From Acetobacterium malicum subsp. dehalogenans DSM 11527 (GTDB lineage: Bacteria; Bacillota; Clostridia; Eubacteriales; Eubacteriaceae), in NCBI RefSeq assembly GCF_000472665.1, contig NZ_KI421448.1:61259-125258 (forward strand): a stretch of 64,000 nt of DNA, given 5' to 3'. Positions 31,655 to 41,103 of this stretch are shown here, piece after piece (position 1 is the stretch's first letter; each line of letters begins with the position of its first letter). The position numbers and the translations under genes are program-made. Below the pieces are notes generated by a model, which had not been told where the DNA came from, did not search any database, and worked only from the letters and a program-made list of their open reading frames with translations.

Positions 31655-32854
31655 TTACACTGCCTGTTTGATTTCATCGGTTTTCCTACTATACATTCCA
31701 ACCAGCACCATTGAAATAATACTACCAGAGATCAATGTTGCTGCGGCAATTTGCCAGTCCGCTCGGGTAGCGGTTAAATTGAGCGTTTGACGTAAAAACT
31801 TCAGTACATAAGGTGATATAAATTGGCCAATCCCAGTTGCACTGACATAAATGGAAATCGCAACGGCCGCATATTTTGGTTGAGCCGCACTTTTGGCAAC
31901 AGCAATTGTAATTGCCGGATTAAAGGTACCAAACCCCATTCCGAAAATTACTGCTCCAATAATCAGCATTGTCATGCTGTTTGCAAAAATCAGTACGACA
32001 AATGCCAATCCTACTGTCATCACTGCAAAGGAAGCTGTGAATTGTTTTAGTAGTTTGGTGACATTTCCAAACATCAATCCAAGCACGAAGGCAGCACCCG
32101 TAAAAACCGTTAAGACAGTAGCAGCCTGAGCTGCGTTGCCAAGCCCATCAGCCTGGATAACCATTGCAATGTTGGTCATAAAACTGAATTGAACAATATT
32201 GATCAATAAACAGACCAGCGCTAAAATATAGGTTATCGGTGTTACTTTCTTTTCTGTTGTTCCTGATTGATCAACTTTTTCTGACTTCTTAACCCCCGTA
32301 TCCGGTAATTTAAACCAGATCAGTAATGCAATCGGGATGACTAATAGGAAACCTAAAAAAGAAAAGCGCCAGTTATAGGCTGCCAATATTCCGCCCATCA
32401 TCTGGAAAACCACGCCAGCCGCTGCCCCAACGGCACTTCTGAAGCCCATTAGTTTGTTCTGCTGCTGTCCAGTAAAGAGATCCGCAATTACTGCCGATGC
32501 CATTGGAAAAACCAATCCGTATCCAGCGCCAAAAACAAACCGCATCGCGATCATAAATTGCAAATCACCAACAAAAGCAGATGGAATTCCGCCGACGAAC
32601 ATAAGAATCATGGCAATTGTTATAATCTTCTTGATGCTGATATATTGGGTCAGTTTACCAGAGACCAATGCAAAGAACACCATCATCAGAGAAGGAATCG
32701 TGGATAATAACTTAATTGTCTCTGGAGCCGCATCTGGAAAGGCTTTTGCAATTTCACCCAGGGCCGGGGTTGTCATGCTGGTTGTATACATCAACAAGGC
32801 CACCGATAAGGCCGCTACCTGGACCCACACGCTACTGTTTTTTTGTTCACTCAT
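31655..32854 (-). CDS. MFS transporter
   Basis: Major-facilitator permease of 399 residues with 12 membrane segments and a central hydrophilic loop (KKSEKVDQSGTTEKK near 200). It shows a glycine-rich A-motif-like loop (SGKLTQYISIKK). Substrate cannot be read; the neighbouring TetR regulator and methylated-amine operon make uptake or export of an amine conceivable. AAGGAGTAG precedes the ATG. Confidence 0.9.
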   Translation of the reverse strand: MSEQKNSSVWVQVAALSVALLMYTTSMTTPALGEIAKAFPDAAPETIKLLSTIPSLMMVFFALVSGKLTQYISIKKIITIAMILMFVGGIPSAFVGDLQFMIAMRFVFGAGYGLVFPMASAVIADLFTGQQQNKLMGFRSAVGAAAGVVFQMMGGILAAYNWRFSFLGFLLVIPIALLIWFKLPDTGVKKSEKVDQSGTTEKKVTPITYILALVCLLINIVQFSFMTNIAMVIQADGLGNAAQAATVLTVFTGAAFVLGLMFGNVTKLLKQFTASFAVMTVGLAFVVLIFANSMTMLIIGAVIFGMGFGTFNPAITIAVAKSAAQPKYAAVAISIYVSATGIGQFISPYVLKFLRQTLNLTATRADWQIAAATLISGSIISMVLVGMYSRKTDEIKQAV

Positions 32855-33280
32855 TTTTCTACTCCTTAAAATTAGTTTTGGGATGGGATACGAAATGCCG
32901 AACTATTTACGCTGGATTAAAATTTAATCGCATTTAGTTTGTTGTTGTAATATTATCATCACTCGATTTATTTGTCACTAATTATATTTGTTTTTTTAAT
33001 TATATTTTCTTTTTTACTATAATTATAGGTTTTTATCGATATAATATTTCCTTATTTTCGTATATTATGTATTTTATTTTTAAAGCGTTGATACATTTAT
33101 TTATTTCGCTCTGCCAATACTGATATTAACCTTGTTTGTTTTTATGCTTTCATTTTGTAAATATATCGTTATTCACTTGACTACAATTCAAAAAAGATCA
33201 ATACGATTGCTGTTTTTTCGCAATCGTATTGATCTTTTATATCCGTTTGGTATTCAACTCAAGCTATTTCATATCCACAT
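32855..33280. other. Intergenic region between the MFS and TetR genes
   Basis: 426 very AT-rich bases with no gene. It holds the terminator of the TetR gene (33192-33238) and presumably the MFS promoter and a TetR operator. No clear operator palindrome stands out. Confidence 0.5.
33192..33238. terminator. Strong terminator after the TetR gene
   Basis: A 19-bp perfect stem (AAAAGATCAATACGATTGC with its complement) and a 9-base loop, T-rich on both sides. It lies 43 bases past the TetR stop codon. Confidence 0.88.
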
Positions 33281-33946
33281 CTATGATACTACAACAAAAT
33301 TCTTATCAACCTGAATCTTAATTTCTCTCGCCATAGCTCGAGACTCTTCAATACATTGGTCAATAAAACTATTTTCAAATCGCAAGCTCTGAAAGAGCAA
33401 ACGAATTTCCATCTCGGCCAGATACTCGCTACTGCAGTCTAAATAACCATCATCCCGGGAGACGTGGAGACCATGAACCACCGCCAGATTTGCAAGCGCC
33501 AGTGCCTTCACTTCCAAGCGATCAAGTCCAAGTTTATAAGAGCGGTTGATATTTTCGACAAACCCCACCGAAGCACTTTCGCTTTTCATCAGTGTATTGG
33601 TATCACATAACTCATGATAGAATTGGTTCAAATGACGATTTAAACGACAATTGCGATTCTGAACGCGATATTCGATTGCTGTTTTTAGCACCACATTGCA
33701 ACCAGGAAACTTTTCATCAATGGCCTTTTGTGTTTTAACCTTATTTGCAACCATATATTCATTATAAACTTCCAGTGCAAGGTTGTTTTTGTTTTTGAAA
33801 TAATATGCAACCATCGCTTTGTTCGTTCCCGATGCTTTGGCAATTTCTGCCAAGGTCGTTTTAATAAATCCATATTCATAAAATAATTGTTTTGCTGTAA
33901 AATAAATCTTTTGCTTTGTTTCCAACCCGGTTTTATAATTAGCCAA
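33281..33946 (-). CDS. TetR-family transcriptional regulator
   Basis: One-component regulator of 221 residues. The N-terminal helix-turn-helix is TKQKIYFTAKQLFYEYGFIKTTLAEIAKASGTNKAMVAYYFKNK (about 11-54, recognition helix NKAMVAYYF). The C-terminal ligand domain is divergent. It starts with TTG, with GAGGAAAAA upstream. It probably controls the adjacent MFS gene and perhaps the methyltransferase operon. It ends in UAG. Confidence 0.88.
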   Translation of the reverse strand: MANYKTGLETKQKIYFTAKQLFYEYGFIKTTLAEIAKASGTNKAMVAYYFKNKNNLALEVYNEYMVANKVKTQKAIDEKFPGCNVVLKTAIEYRVQNRNCRLNRHLNQFYHELCDTNTLMKSESASVGFVENINRSYKLGLDRLEVKALALANLAVVHGLHVSRDDGYLDCSSEYLAEMEIRLLFQSLRFENSFIDQCIEESRAMAREIKIQVDKNFVVVS

Positions 33947-34077
33947 AGTTTTTCCTCACTCTCTGATATTGGACTTATTTTAGCATAAAACAGATTTTGA
34001 CTCGATTAATATCACGGTAAAAATAAAACGTCTGTTTTTTGCTTTTGTCCTTAGCTGTGTTCAATCTTTTTGAGCAG

Positions 34078-37000
34078 CTAAAAAAAGGTAATCTGGTTGG
34101 AAGCCGGCAGCTGGTTTAGACAGCCCTGTTTTTCCAGGGTTTCGATTACCGATTTGCTGATCTTGGTACGGTTCTGCAAATCTTCCCGGGACATATACGG
34201 GCGCAGCTGGGCTTCTTCAAAGATTCGCTGGGCGGCCTTGTCGCCAATTCCTTCCAGAGCATTCAGAGGCGGTAACAGCGTATCGCCGATGATTCGGAAC
34301 TGACTGAAATGTGACTCGTAGACATCGACATTTCTAAAGCTGTAGCCGCGACACATCATTTCATGGGCAATCTCCAGCACCGTCAACAGTGATTTCTCTT
34401 TGTTGGAGGCCTTGGTTCCCAGCTCTTTGATCTGGTTCATCCGTTGTACCACAATACCCTTGCCCTGACTGATCAATTGGGCATCAAACTCGCTGGCCCG
34501 AACTGAAAAGTAGGTGGCATAATAAGCCAGTGGGTAATAAACCTTGTACCAGGCAATTCGGAAGGCCATGGTGACATAGGCGGCTGCATGGGCCTTGGGA
34601 AACATGTACTTGATTTTTTTGCAGGAATCAATATACCACTCCGGCACCTTGTTTTTGCGCATATCTTCTTCCCATTCCGGCTTCAGTCCCTTTCCTTTAC
34701 GAACAGCTTCCATAATCGTAAAGGCCGTTTTAGCTTCCAGACCAGCGTAGATCAGATAAATCATGATATCATCTCGGGTACAGATAGCTTCTTTAATGGT
34801 GGCCTTTTTATCCCGGATCAGATCCTGGGCGTTATTTAACCATACATCGGTGCCATGAGACAGACCAGAAATCCGGATCAGATCTGAAAAGGCCGTGGGC
34901 TTGGTATCCAGCAGCATTTCCCGGACAAAACTGGTCCCGAATTCAGGAATCCCGCAAACCCCCAAGGGCGACTCAAAATCATTATCTTTAAAATCCAGGG
35001 CCTTGGTCGAGGTGAATAAGCTCATCGTTTTTTCATCGTCCAGGGGAATCCCGACCGGATCGATGGCGGTAAAATCCTTGAGCATTTTTAACATCGTGGG
35101 ATCATCATGGCCCAGAATATCGAGCTTCAGCAGCCGGCCGCTGATCGACTCGTAGGCAAAATGAGTGGTGACGGTATCGCTTTCAGTATCATCGGCCGGC
35201 CGTTGGACCGGACAGAAATCGTAAATATCCTTATAGGTCGGCACGACCATTATCCCCCCGGGGTGCTGACCGGTGGTTTTTTTGACTCCGGCACAGCAGG
35301 ATATTACCCGCTCCAGCTCAGCCCGGGTGGCTTTGATGTCCTTTTCGTCATAATAGTTTTTGACAAACCCAAAAGCGGTTTTTTCAGCAATCGTAGAAAT
35401 GGTACCAGCCCGGAAAACCTTGCCCTTACCAAAAAGTACCTCGGTGTAGCGATGGGCTTCAGCCTGGTTCTCACCAGAAAAATTAAGGTCGATATCGGGC
35501 TCTTTATCGCCTTCGAATCCTAAAAAGGTTTCAAAGGGGATATCAAAGCCATCTTTATCAAGCTTGGCCCCGCAATGGGGACAATTGGCATCTTTTAAAT
35601 CCGGCCCCACCCCGACCTCGGTGCTGTTGAAAAATTCGGAGTGTTTACAGCTGGGGCAACGGTAGTGCGGTGCCAGCGGATTAACCTCAGTGATCCCGCA
35701 GAGGGTAGCCACAAATGAGGATCCTACCGAACCCCGGGACCCTACCAGATAACCGTCTTCCATCGAATGATAAACCAGTTTCTGGGCAATCAGATAGAGG
35801 ACCGAGTAGCCGTTGCCGATGATTGAATCCAATTCTTTTTTAATCCGTTTTTCGACAATGTCTGGCAGCGGTTGGCCAAAGAGTTCCCGGGCCCGGTCTT
35901 CCACCATTTCCCGGATCTCCTCATCCGATCCTTCAATCACTGGTGGATAGGTACCATCGGGTATCGGCAGCACCTCTTCGATCATCGTGCCGATTTTACG
36001 GGGATTATCAATCACCACCTCCCGGGCGGTTTCCTCATCCAGGTAGGCAAATTCGTCCAGCATTTCCTGGGTGGTCCGATAATATAGCGGTGGCTGCTTG
36101 CCGGCATCTTTATAACCCTGACCGGTAAACAGGATTTCCCGATAAAGGGAATCTTCCTGATTGACAAAATGGACATCACCGGTGGCTACCACTGGTTTAT
36201 TTAATCTTTTTCCCAAATCGATGATCCGTTTATTTAAGATTTTTAGGGCTTCCTGATCCGGGACACTGTTATTATCGATCAAATATTGGTTATTTCCCAG
36301 CGGTTGGATCTCCAGATAATCATAAAAGCTGGCGATCTGCTGAATCTCATCCTGGGACTTGTTGTGAACCATGGCGGTGAACAATTCTCCTGCTTCACAG
36401 GCCGAGCCCAACAACAGGTTTTCGCGGTTTTCCGCCAGCAGCGACTTGGGAATTCGGGGTTTTTTATAAAAATAATTGAGATGCGATTCAGACACGATCC
36501 GATACAAATCCTTGATTCCGGCCTGGTTTCTGGCATAGATGATAATATGGTTGGTGGAATTCAGCCGGATACTCCGTTCCCGACTGGACAGGGCATTGAG
36601 GGTCTGGATCGAGGTACAGCCTTTTTTTTCAGCCAGATCCAAAAGTTTAACAAACACCTTGGCCGAGGCAGCCGCATCATCCAGGGCCCGGTGATGATTT
36701 TGAATATCAATTTTAAAATGCGAGCATAGTTTTTTCAGGTTATGGCGGGTTATCTGGGTTAGCAGACAGCGGGACATGGCCAGGGTATCCACCGCCGTAT
36801 TTTCCCGAACGATGCCGTGGTCCGACAAGGCTTTGTTTAAAAAGCTCATATCAAAAGCGGCATTGTGGGCGACCAGAATGGTATCACCGGCAAACTCCAA
36901 AAATTTCGCCAAAGCATCCCGTTCTTCCATTCCATCGGCGACCATCTGATTGGTGATATTGGTCAAATTGGTAATAAAGGCCGGTATTTCACAATGGGGA

Positions 37001-38349
37001 TTGACCAGAGTCGAAAAGCTGTCGATGATCTGTTTATTTTTAACACGCACCGCAGCAATTTCAATAATCTTGTGATTTCCGGGCACCAGGCCGGTGGTTT
37101 CCAGGTCAAAAAAAGTAAATTCGCCGCAGAAGTCCTGATCCTGATTGCCATAAACCATATTAAGCTGGTCTTCCACCAGATAGCCCTCAACCCCATAGAG
37201 GACCTTGATTTTTTTCTTGCGGCCCAGTTCCATCATTTCCGGATAGGCCTGTAAAACGCCGTGATCGGTGATGCCGATGATGTCATGGCCAAAGTTGGCC
37301 GCCTGTTTCATAATCTGCTCCACCTTACTGACCGCATCCATGGCACTGAACTGGCTGTGCATATGAAGCTCAACCCGCTTAACCGGAGCTTCATCGGTTT
37401 TAATGGTTTCTTTGGACAGGTTAATATTCCGGGGATAAAACATCATTTCCTGAGAATACTCATCATAATTGATCTTGCCTTCAACCAGATACCAGCTGCC
37501 TTCTTTAATACCTTCAATGACTTCTTCTTTGTCGGTAAAGGTTTTACAGGTAATGCTATTGGTATTGTCCGTGATATTAAACGTCAGCAGGGTCTTATTA
37601 TTCTTCAGCGGCCGGGTGTTGACACCAAAAACCCAGCCCTTGATGACCAAACTTTTTCCTTCGGATTCCCCATTAATATTAAAATCCACATTTTTGAGCC
37701 ATTCCCAGGTCCGGGTAATCTTTTTCCCGGCAACTACATCCCCGGGCTTTTCGGCTTTAGGTAGCTTGGCTGTGCTTGATGAACCGCCTGAACCAGACGA
37801 GCCGGCACTAGAAGCAACCGGCTTTATGGTCGCCAATCGTTTTTCCAGATCCTGTTGACTTTTTTCCGCCACCGAACCTTCATCAGTGAAACGCACCACC
37901 AGTTCTGCTTCCAGACCGTAGTGTTCAGCAATCAAGCGTTTGAAACGGCTGGAAAAAATCGCCAGGGCTTCGCCATCCAGCTCACCGGTTGATCGGCCTC
38001 TGACATAAAAGGTGTTGCCTTCGGCAATCAGGGTATTGATCAGCAGAATATTGGTTATCTTCTGATTGATGCCCACCAGCAGCTGACTGACCCCTTTGCC
38101 ATCAGTGGCCAGAAGATGCTCGCCATCCTGATATTGTAGGGGGGCCACCTCGATTTGCAGGGCTTTTGCATAGTCAAAAATCTCCTGCATTTCATTTTTG
38201 ATAAATTCGGTATCCGTTTGTTTTTTCGGACTGGAAAATTTAAAAATCAATTCCCCTTTACTGGAATTGATTTTAATACTATCGGTGATCAGATGATAGT
38301 CAGCTATTATTTTTTGATATCGTTCCTGTCGTCGGGTTAAAATACTCAA
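34078..38349 (-). CDS. polC: DNA polymerase III alpha subunit, Gram-positive PolC type
   Basis: Replicative DNA polymerase of 1423 residues. In order: N-terminal domain with a Ser/Gly linker (SSAGSSGSGGSSST near 185), OB fold (TWEWLKNVDFNINGESEGKSLVIKGWVFG), PHP domain (VELHMHSQFSAMDAVSKVEQIMKQA), an inserted DEDD proofreading exonuclease (FTFFDLETTGLVPGNHKIIEIAAVRV, HNAAFDMSFLN), the polymerase palm and fingers (GSRGSVGSSFVATLCGITEVNPL, DIDLNFSGE) with a Cys4 zinc motif (CPSCKHSEFF, CPHCG), and the C-terminal HhH. It starts with TTG, with GAGGCGAG upstream. It is the last gene of the uppS-cdsA-rseP-ispG-polC cluster and ends in UAG. Confidence 0.97.
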   Translation of the reverse strand: MSILTRRQERYQKIIADYHLITDSIKINSSKGELIFKFSSPKKQTDTEFIKNEMQEIFDYAKALQIEVAPLQYQDGEHLLATDGKGVSQLLVGINQKITNILLINTLIAEGNTFYVRGRSTGELDGEALAIFSSRFKRLIAEHYGLEAELVVRFTDEGSVAEKSQQDLEKRLATIKPVASSAGSSGSGGSSSTAKLPKAEKPGDVVAGKKITRTWEWLKNVDFNINGESEGKSLVIKGWVFGVNTRPLKNNKTLLTFNITDNTNSITCKTFTDKEEVIEGIKEGSWYLVEGKINYDEYSQEMMFYPRNINLSKETIKTDEAPVKRVELHMHSQFSAMDAVSKVEQIMKQAANFGHDIIGITDHGVLQAYPEMMELGRKKKIKVLYGVEGYLVEDQLNMVYGNQDQDFCGEFTFFDLETTGLVPGNHKIIEIAAVRVKNKQIIDSFSTLVNPHCEIPAFITNLTNITNQMVADGMEERDALAKFLEFAGDTILVAHNAAFDMSFLNKALSDHGIVRENTAVDTLAMSRCLLTQITRHNLKKLCSHFKIDIQNHHRALDDAAASAKVFVKLLDLAEKKGCTSIQTLNALSSRERSIRLNSTNHIIIYARNQAGIKDLYRIVSESHLNYFYKKPRIPKSLLAENRENLLLGSACEAGELFTAMVHNKSQDEIQQIASFYDYLEIQPLGNNQYLIDNNSVPDQEALKILNKRIIDLGKRLNKPVVATGDVHFVNQEDSLYREILFTGQGYKDAGKQPPLYYRTTQEMLDEFAYLDEETAREVVIDNPRKIGTMIEEVLPIPDGTYPPVIEGSDEEIREMVEDRARELFGQPLPDIVEKRIKKELDSIIGNGYSVLYLIAQKLVYHSMEDGYLVGSRGSVGSSFVATLCGITEVNPLAPHYRCPSCKHSEFFNSTEVGVGPDLKDANCPHCGAKLDKDGFDIPFETFLGFEGDKEPDIDLNFSGENQAEAHRYTEVLFGKGKVFRAGTISTIAEKTAFGFVKNYYDEKDIKATRAELERVISCCAGVKKTTGQHPGGIMVVPTYKDIYDFCPVQRPADDTESDTVTTHFAYESISGRLLKLDILGHDDPTMLKMLKDFTAIDPVGIPLDDEKTMSLFTSTKALDFKDNDFESPLGVCGIPEFGTSFVREMLLDTKPTAFSDLIRISGLSHGTDVWLNNAQDLIRDKKATIKEAICTRDDIMIYLIYAGLEAKTAFTIMEAVRKGKGLKPEWEEDMRKNKVPEWYIDSCKKIKYMFPKAHAAAYVTMAFRIAWYKVYYPLAYYATYFSVRASEFDAQLISQGKGIVVQRMNQIKELGTKASNKEKSLLTVLEIAHEMMCRGYSFRNVDVYESHFSQFRIIGDTLLPPLNALEGIGDKAAQRIFEEAQLRPYMSREDLQNRTKISKSVIETLEKQGCLNQLPASNQITFF

Positions 38350-38359
38350 AGATCTCGCC

Positions 38360-39424
38360 TCACATTTTTTCTATTTCTTCTAATAACACCGAGATGATTT
38401 GATCCTCGGTAATGCTTTTTATAATTTCACCCTTTTTAAATAACACGGCTTTATTCTTCCCACCGGCAATGCCAATATCGGCGGCCTTACCTTCTCCGGG
38501 ACCATTAACAATACAACCCATCACGGCCACCCGAATGTCTTTTTCGACCGTTCTCAGTTGCCGATCAATTTCCTCGGCGATACCAATCAGATCAATTTCG
38601 GTCCGTCCACAAGTAGGACAGGAGATGACTTCGACCCGGGGTCGTCGGCCGGTATATAAGCCGATGCCCCTGAGGATGTCCCGGGCCACATCGATTTCTT
38701 CCAGCGGATCACCCGTTATCGATACCCGCAGGGTATCCCCCAGGCCATTGAGTAACAAATAGCCAATCCCCATGGCTGATTTAACGGCTGAGCTGCGCAG
38801 GATTCCGGCCTCGGTGATCCCCAGGTGCAGGGGATAATCGTACTGCTCCGCAAACTGTTCATAGGAGGCGATGGTAAACCGCACATCCGAAGCCTTCATC
38901 GAAACGACAATATTATTAAAGCCAGCGTCTTCCAGAATCTGAATGTGTCGCGCAGCTGAGGCTACCATCCCGTCCGGGGTGACCTGACCCCCGTTTTTTA
39001 CCAGGATTTCTTTTTCCAGCGAGCCGGCATTGACGCCAATTCGAATCGGGATATCCCGTTCGGTGGCCATGGCAACAATTTCCCGGATGCCTTTTTCCGA
39101 ACCGATATTGCCGGGATTGATGCGCAGCTTATCAACCCCATTTTCGATGGCGGTCAAGGCCAGCTGATAGTCAAAGTGAATATCGGCAACCAAAGGTATC
39201 TGAATCCCTTTTTTAATCTCGGCAAGGGCCAGGGCTGCTACTTCATCGGGCACTGCCACCCGGACAATCTCACAGCCGGCGGCAGCCAGATCATTAATCT
39301 GGGCAATCGTTGCGGCAGCGTTTCTGGTATCGGTATTGGTCATCGACTGGATCGCAATCGGATTCTCGCCGCCGATGGCAAGGGCGCCAATTTTGACAAC
39401 CCGGGTTTGCTTTCTTTTTTTCAT
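38360..39424 (-). CDS. ispG: 4-hydroxy-3-methylbut-2-en-1-yl diphosphate synthase IspG
   Basis: MEP-pathway [4Fe-4S] enzyme of 354 residues making HMBPP from the cyclic diphosphate. The TIM barrel has GGENPIAIQSMTNTDT, VADIHFDYQLALTAIENGVDKLRINPGNIG and RIGVNAGSLEKE; the C-terminal domain holds the cluster Cys in SCPTCGRTEIDL and GCIVNGPGEGKAADIGIAGG. It lies 8 bases after rseP and 10 bases before polC, with GTAGGAGA upstream. Confidence 0.96.
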   Translation of the reverse strand: MKKRKQTRVVKIGALAIGGENPIAIQSMTNTDTRNAAATIAQINDLAAAGCEIVRVAVPDEVAALALAEIKKGIQIPLVADIHFDYQLALTAIENGVDKLRINPGNIGSEKGIREIVAMATERDIPIRIGVNAGSLEKEILVKNGGQVTPDGMVASAARHIQILEDAGFNNIVVSMKASDVRFTIASYEQFAEQYDYPLHLGITEAGILRSSAVKSAMGIGYLLLNGLGDTLRVSITGDPLEEIDVARDILRGIGLYTGRRPRVEVISCPTCGRTEIDLIGIAEEIDRQLRTVEKDIRVAVMGCIVNGPGEGKAADIGIAGGKNKAVLFKKGEIIKSITEDQIISVLLEEIEKM

Positions 39425-39432
39425 GTCGTCTC

Positions 39433-40227
39433 CTACGCGGCCAACCGCATGACATCGTTCACGGCAATCAGGATCGCCAGGGCTATCAGGGCAATGAAAC
39501 CAAAATAGTTGATCTTCATTTCCAGTTCGGGACTGAGTTTGCGGCGCACTACCATTTCAATCAGCAGGATAAAAATCCGTCCGCCGTCCAGGGCGGGCAG
39601 CGGAAACAGGTTGATAATCCCCAGATTGACGCTGAGCATGGCGGTAAACGCCAACAGAATAATCAGCCCGCTCTGCAAAAAGGTATCCACCATCGATACC
39701 ATTCCGATCGGACCGGCCAGCTGATCCAGACCGACCTGACCCGTGAACAGCATCCCAAAGCTCTGAAAAATCAGACCGGAAAACCGCCAGGTATTTAAAA
39801 AAGCGGTGCCAATAGCGTCAAATATATTGGTATGACCAGTAAACAAGGCCACCACAATCAGGCAGACCATAGCAAAAATAATGTTCATGGCCGAACCAGC
39901 CACCAGTACCAGCAACTTTTCGCCCCGACTTTTTGCTTCATAACTGCGGGGATCAATGGGGATCTCAGGATCCTTGGGAATCAGGTTTCCTTCGGCATCA
40001 AATTCTGGTTCTTCGCCCCGCATTTTACAGAAGCCCCCCACTGGAAAGGCCCGAATCGTAAACAGGGTTTCTTTGCCCTGTCGAGCAAACAGTTTTGGCC
40101 CCATGCCAATAGCAAATTCTTCAACGAAGATGCCCGTTTTTTTTGCCACCATAAAATGTCCCAGTTCATGAACAATCACTAAGACACATAAGATCAGCAA
40201 TGTAATAAGGATCGTATATAAATTCAA
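39433..40227 (-). CDS. rseP: Site-2 protease RseP, short form without PDZ domain
   Basis: Intramembrane zinc metalloprotease that cleaves regulatory or signal peptides in the membrane. The zinc motif HELGH is near residue 20 and the second metal motif LFPLPALDGGRI near 207; GSAMNI and LAGPIGMV are also present. At 264 residues it is 70-170 shorter than usual. The PDZ domain, normally between the second membrane segment and GPIG, is missing: VVALFTGHTNIF runs directly into the amphipathic segment before LAGPIG. All catalytic elements are intact. It starts with TTG, AGGTG upstream, 8 bases after cdsA; dxr, which normally lies between, is absent. Confidence 0.92.
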   Translation of the reverse strand: MNLYTILITLLILCVLVIVHELGHFMVAKKTGIFVEEFAIGMGPKLFARQGKETLFTIRAFPVGGFCKMRGEEPEFDAEGNLIPKDPEIPIDPRSYEAKSRGEKLLVLVAGSAMNIIFAMVCLIVVALFTGHTNIFDAIGTAFLNTWRFSGLIFQSFGMLFTGQVGLDQLAGPIGMVSMVDTFLQSGLIILLAFTAMLSVNLGIINLFPLPALDGGRIFILLIEMVVRRKLSPELEMKINYFGFIALIALAILIAVNDVMRLAA

Positions 40228-40235
40228 ATTTTCAC

Positions 40236-41039
40236 CTACGCGATGCCAATGGTTAATTTGGCAAAAATATAAATTAAAGGAATGATAAAGAGGATACTGT
40301 CAAAGCGATCCAAAATCCCGCCATGACCAGGTAGGATGGTGCCAAAATCTTTTATTTTGGCTTTTCGCTTAATCATCGATGCTGTCAAATCCCCGCATTG
40401 TCCGGCAATGCTTCCAAAAACGCCAACAACCAGGTATAAATACCAGGGTAAAACAAAACTGAAATAGGAACTGAGAATGGTTCCGTAAAGAACCGTACAC
40501 AAGGCCGCAACAATTACCCCACCTACCGAACCGGCAATGGTTTTTTTAGGACTGATCAGCGGGGCGATCTTCCGGTTGCCAATCGATTTACCGATGAAAT
40601 ATGCGGCGGTATCGGTTGTGAAGGCAATCACAAAAATCAGCCACATATAATAGGCCCCTTTATTGACCGTCTCAAAAAGAAACAGGTGACCAAACATAAT
40701 CGGAACGTATATCAATCCCATCAGGGTGGCACTTCCACGTTGAATTCCGACATTTCCCGATAATATTTCATAGCAGAAAATAATGATGAAGGCCACCAGC
40801 AAAACCGGCATCAGAAAGTAATAATCCAATTTGATGGTAATCATTAACATGACGGTCAAAACAGTCATCAAGATCACATTAATTTTAGGACGAATCATTT
40901 TATTAATGGCTCGGGTATATTCCATCGTCCCGACAAAGGCCAATATAGCCACACCAATGACCAGGATAAATCCTCCAGTATACAAAATAAAAATGAGCAG
41001 CGGCAGCCCAATCACCCCGGTCCAGATTCGGGTTTTCAT
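40236..41039 (-). CDS. cdsA: Phosphatidate cytidylyltransferase CdsA
   Basis: Makes CDP-diacylglycerol from phosphatidate and CTP. The 267-residue membrane protein has about eight hydrophobic segments and the family signature near the C-terminus (SVGGVIVAALC, CGDLTASMIKRKAKIKDFGTILPGHGGILDRFDSILF). The start at 41039 (MKTRIWTGV) has GAGAAGAG upstream. An alternative start at 41120 would add a 27-residue repetitive, charged tail (two copies of a SRRAE unit) overlapping the end of uppS and is unlikely. It ends in UAG. Confidence 0.95.
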   Translation of the reverse strand: MKTRIWTGVIGLPLLIFILYTGGFILVIGVAILAFVGTMEYTRAINKMIRPKINVILMTVLTVMLMITIKLDYYFLMPVLLVAFIIIFCYEILSGNVGIQRGSATLMGLIYVPIMFGHLFLFETVNKGAYYMWLIFVIAFTTDTAAYFIGKSIGNRKIAPLISPKKTIAGSVGGVIVAALCTVLYGTILSSYFSFVLPWYLYLVVGVFGSIAGQCGDLTASMIKRKAKIKDFGTILPGHGGILDRFDSILFIIPLIYIFAKLTIGIA

Positions 41040-41103
41040 GGAACTCTTCTCAGCGCGGCGACTCTCCGCTAAGGATCGTTCCGCCCGGCGGCTCTCCAGA
41101 CTG

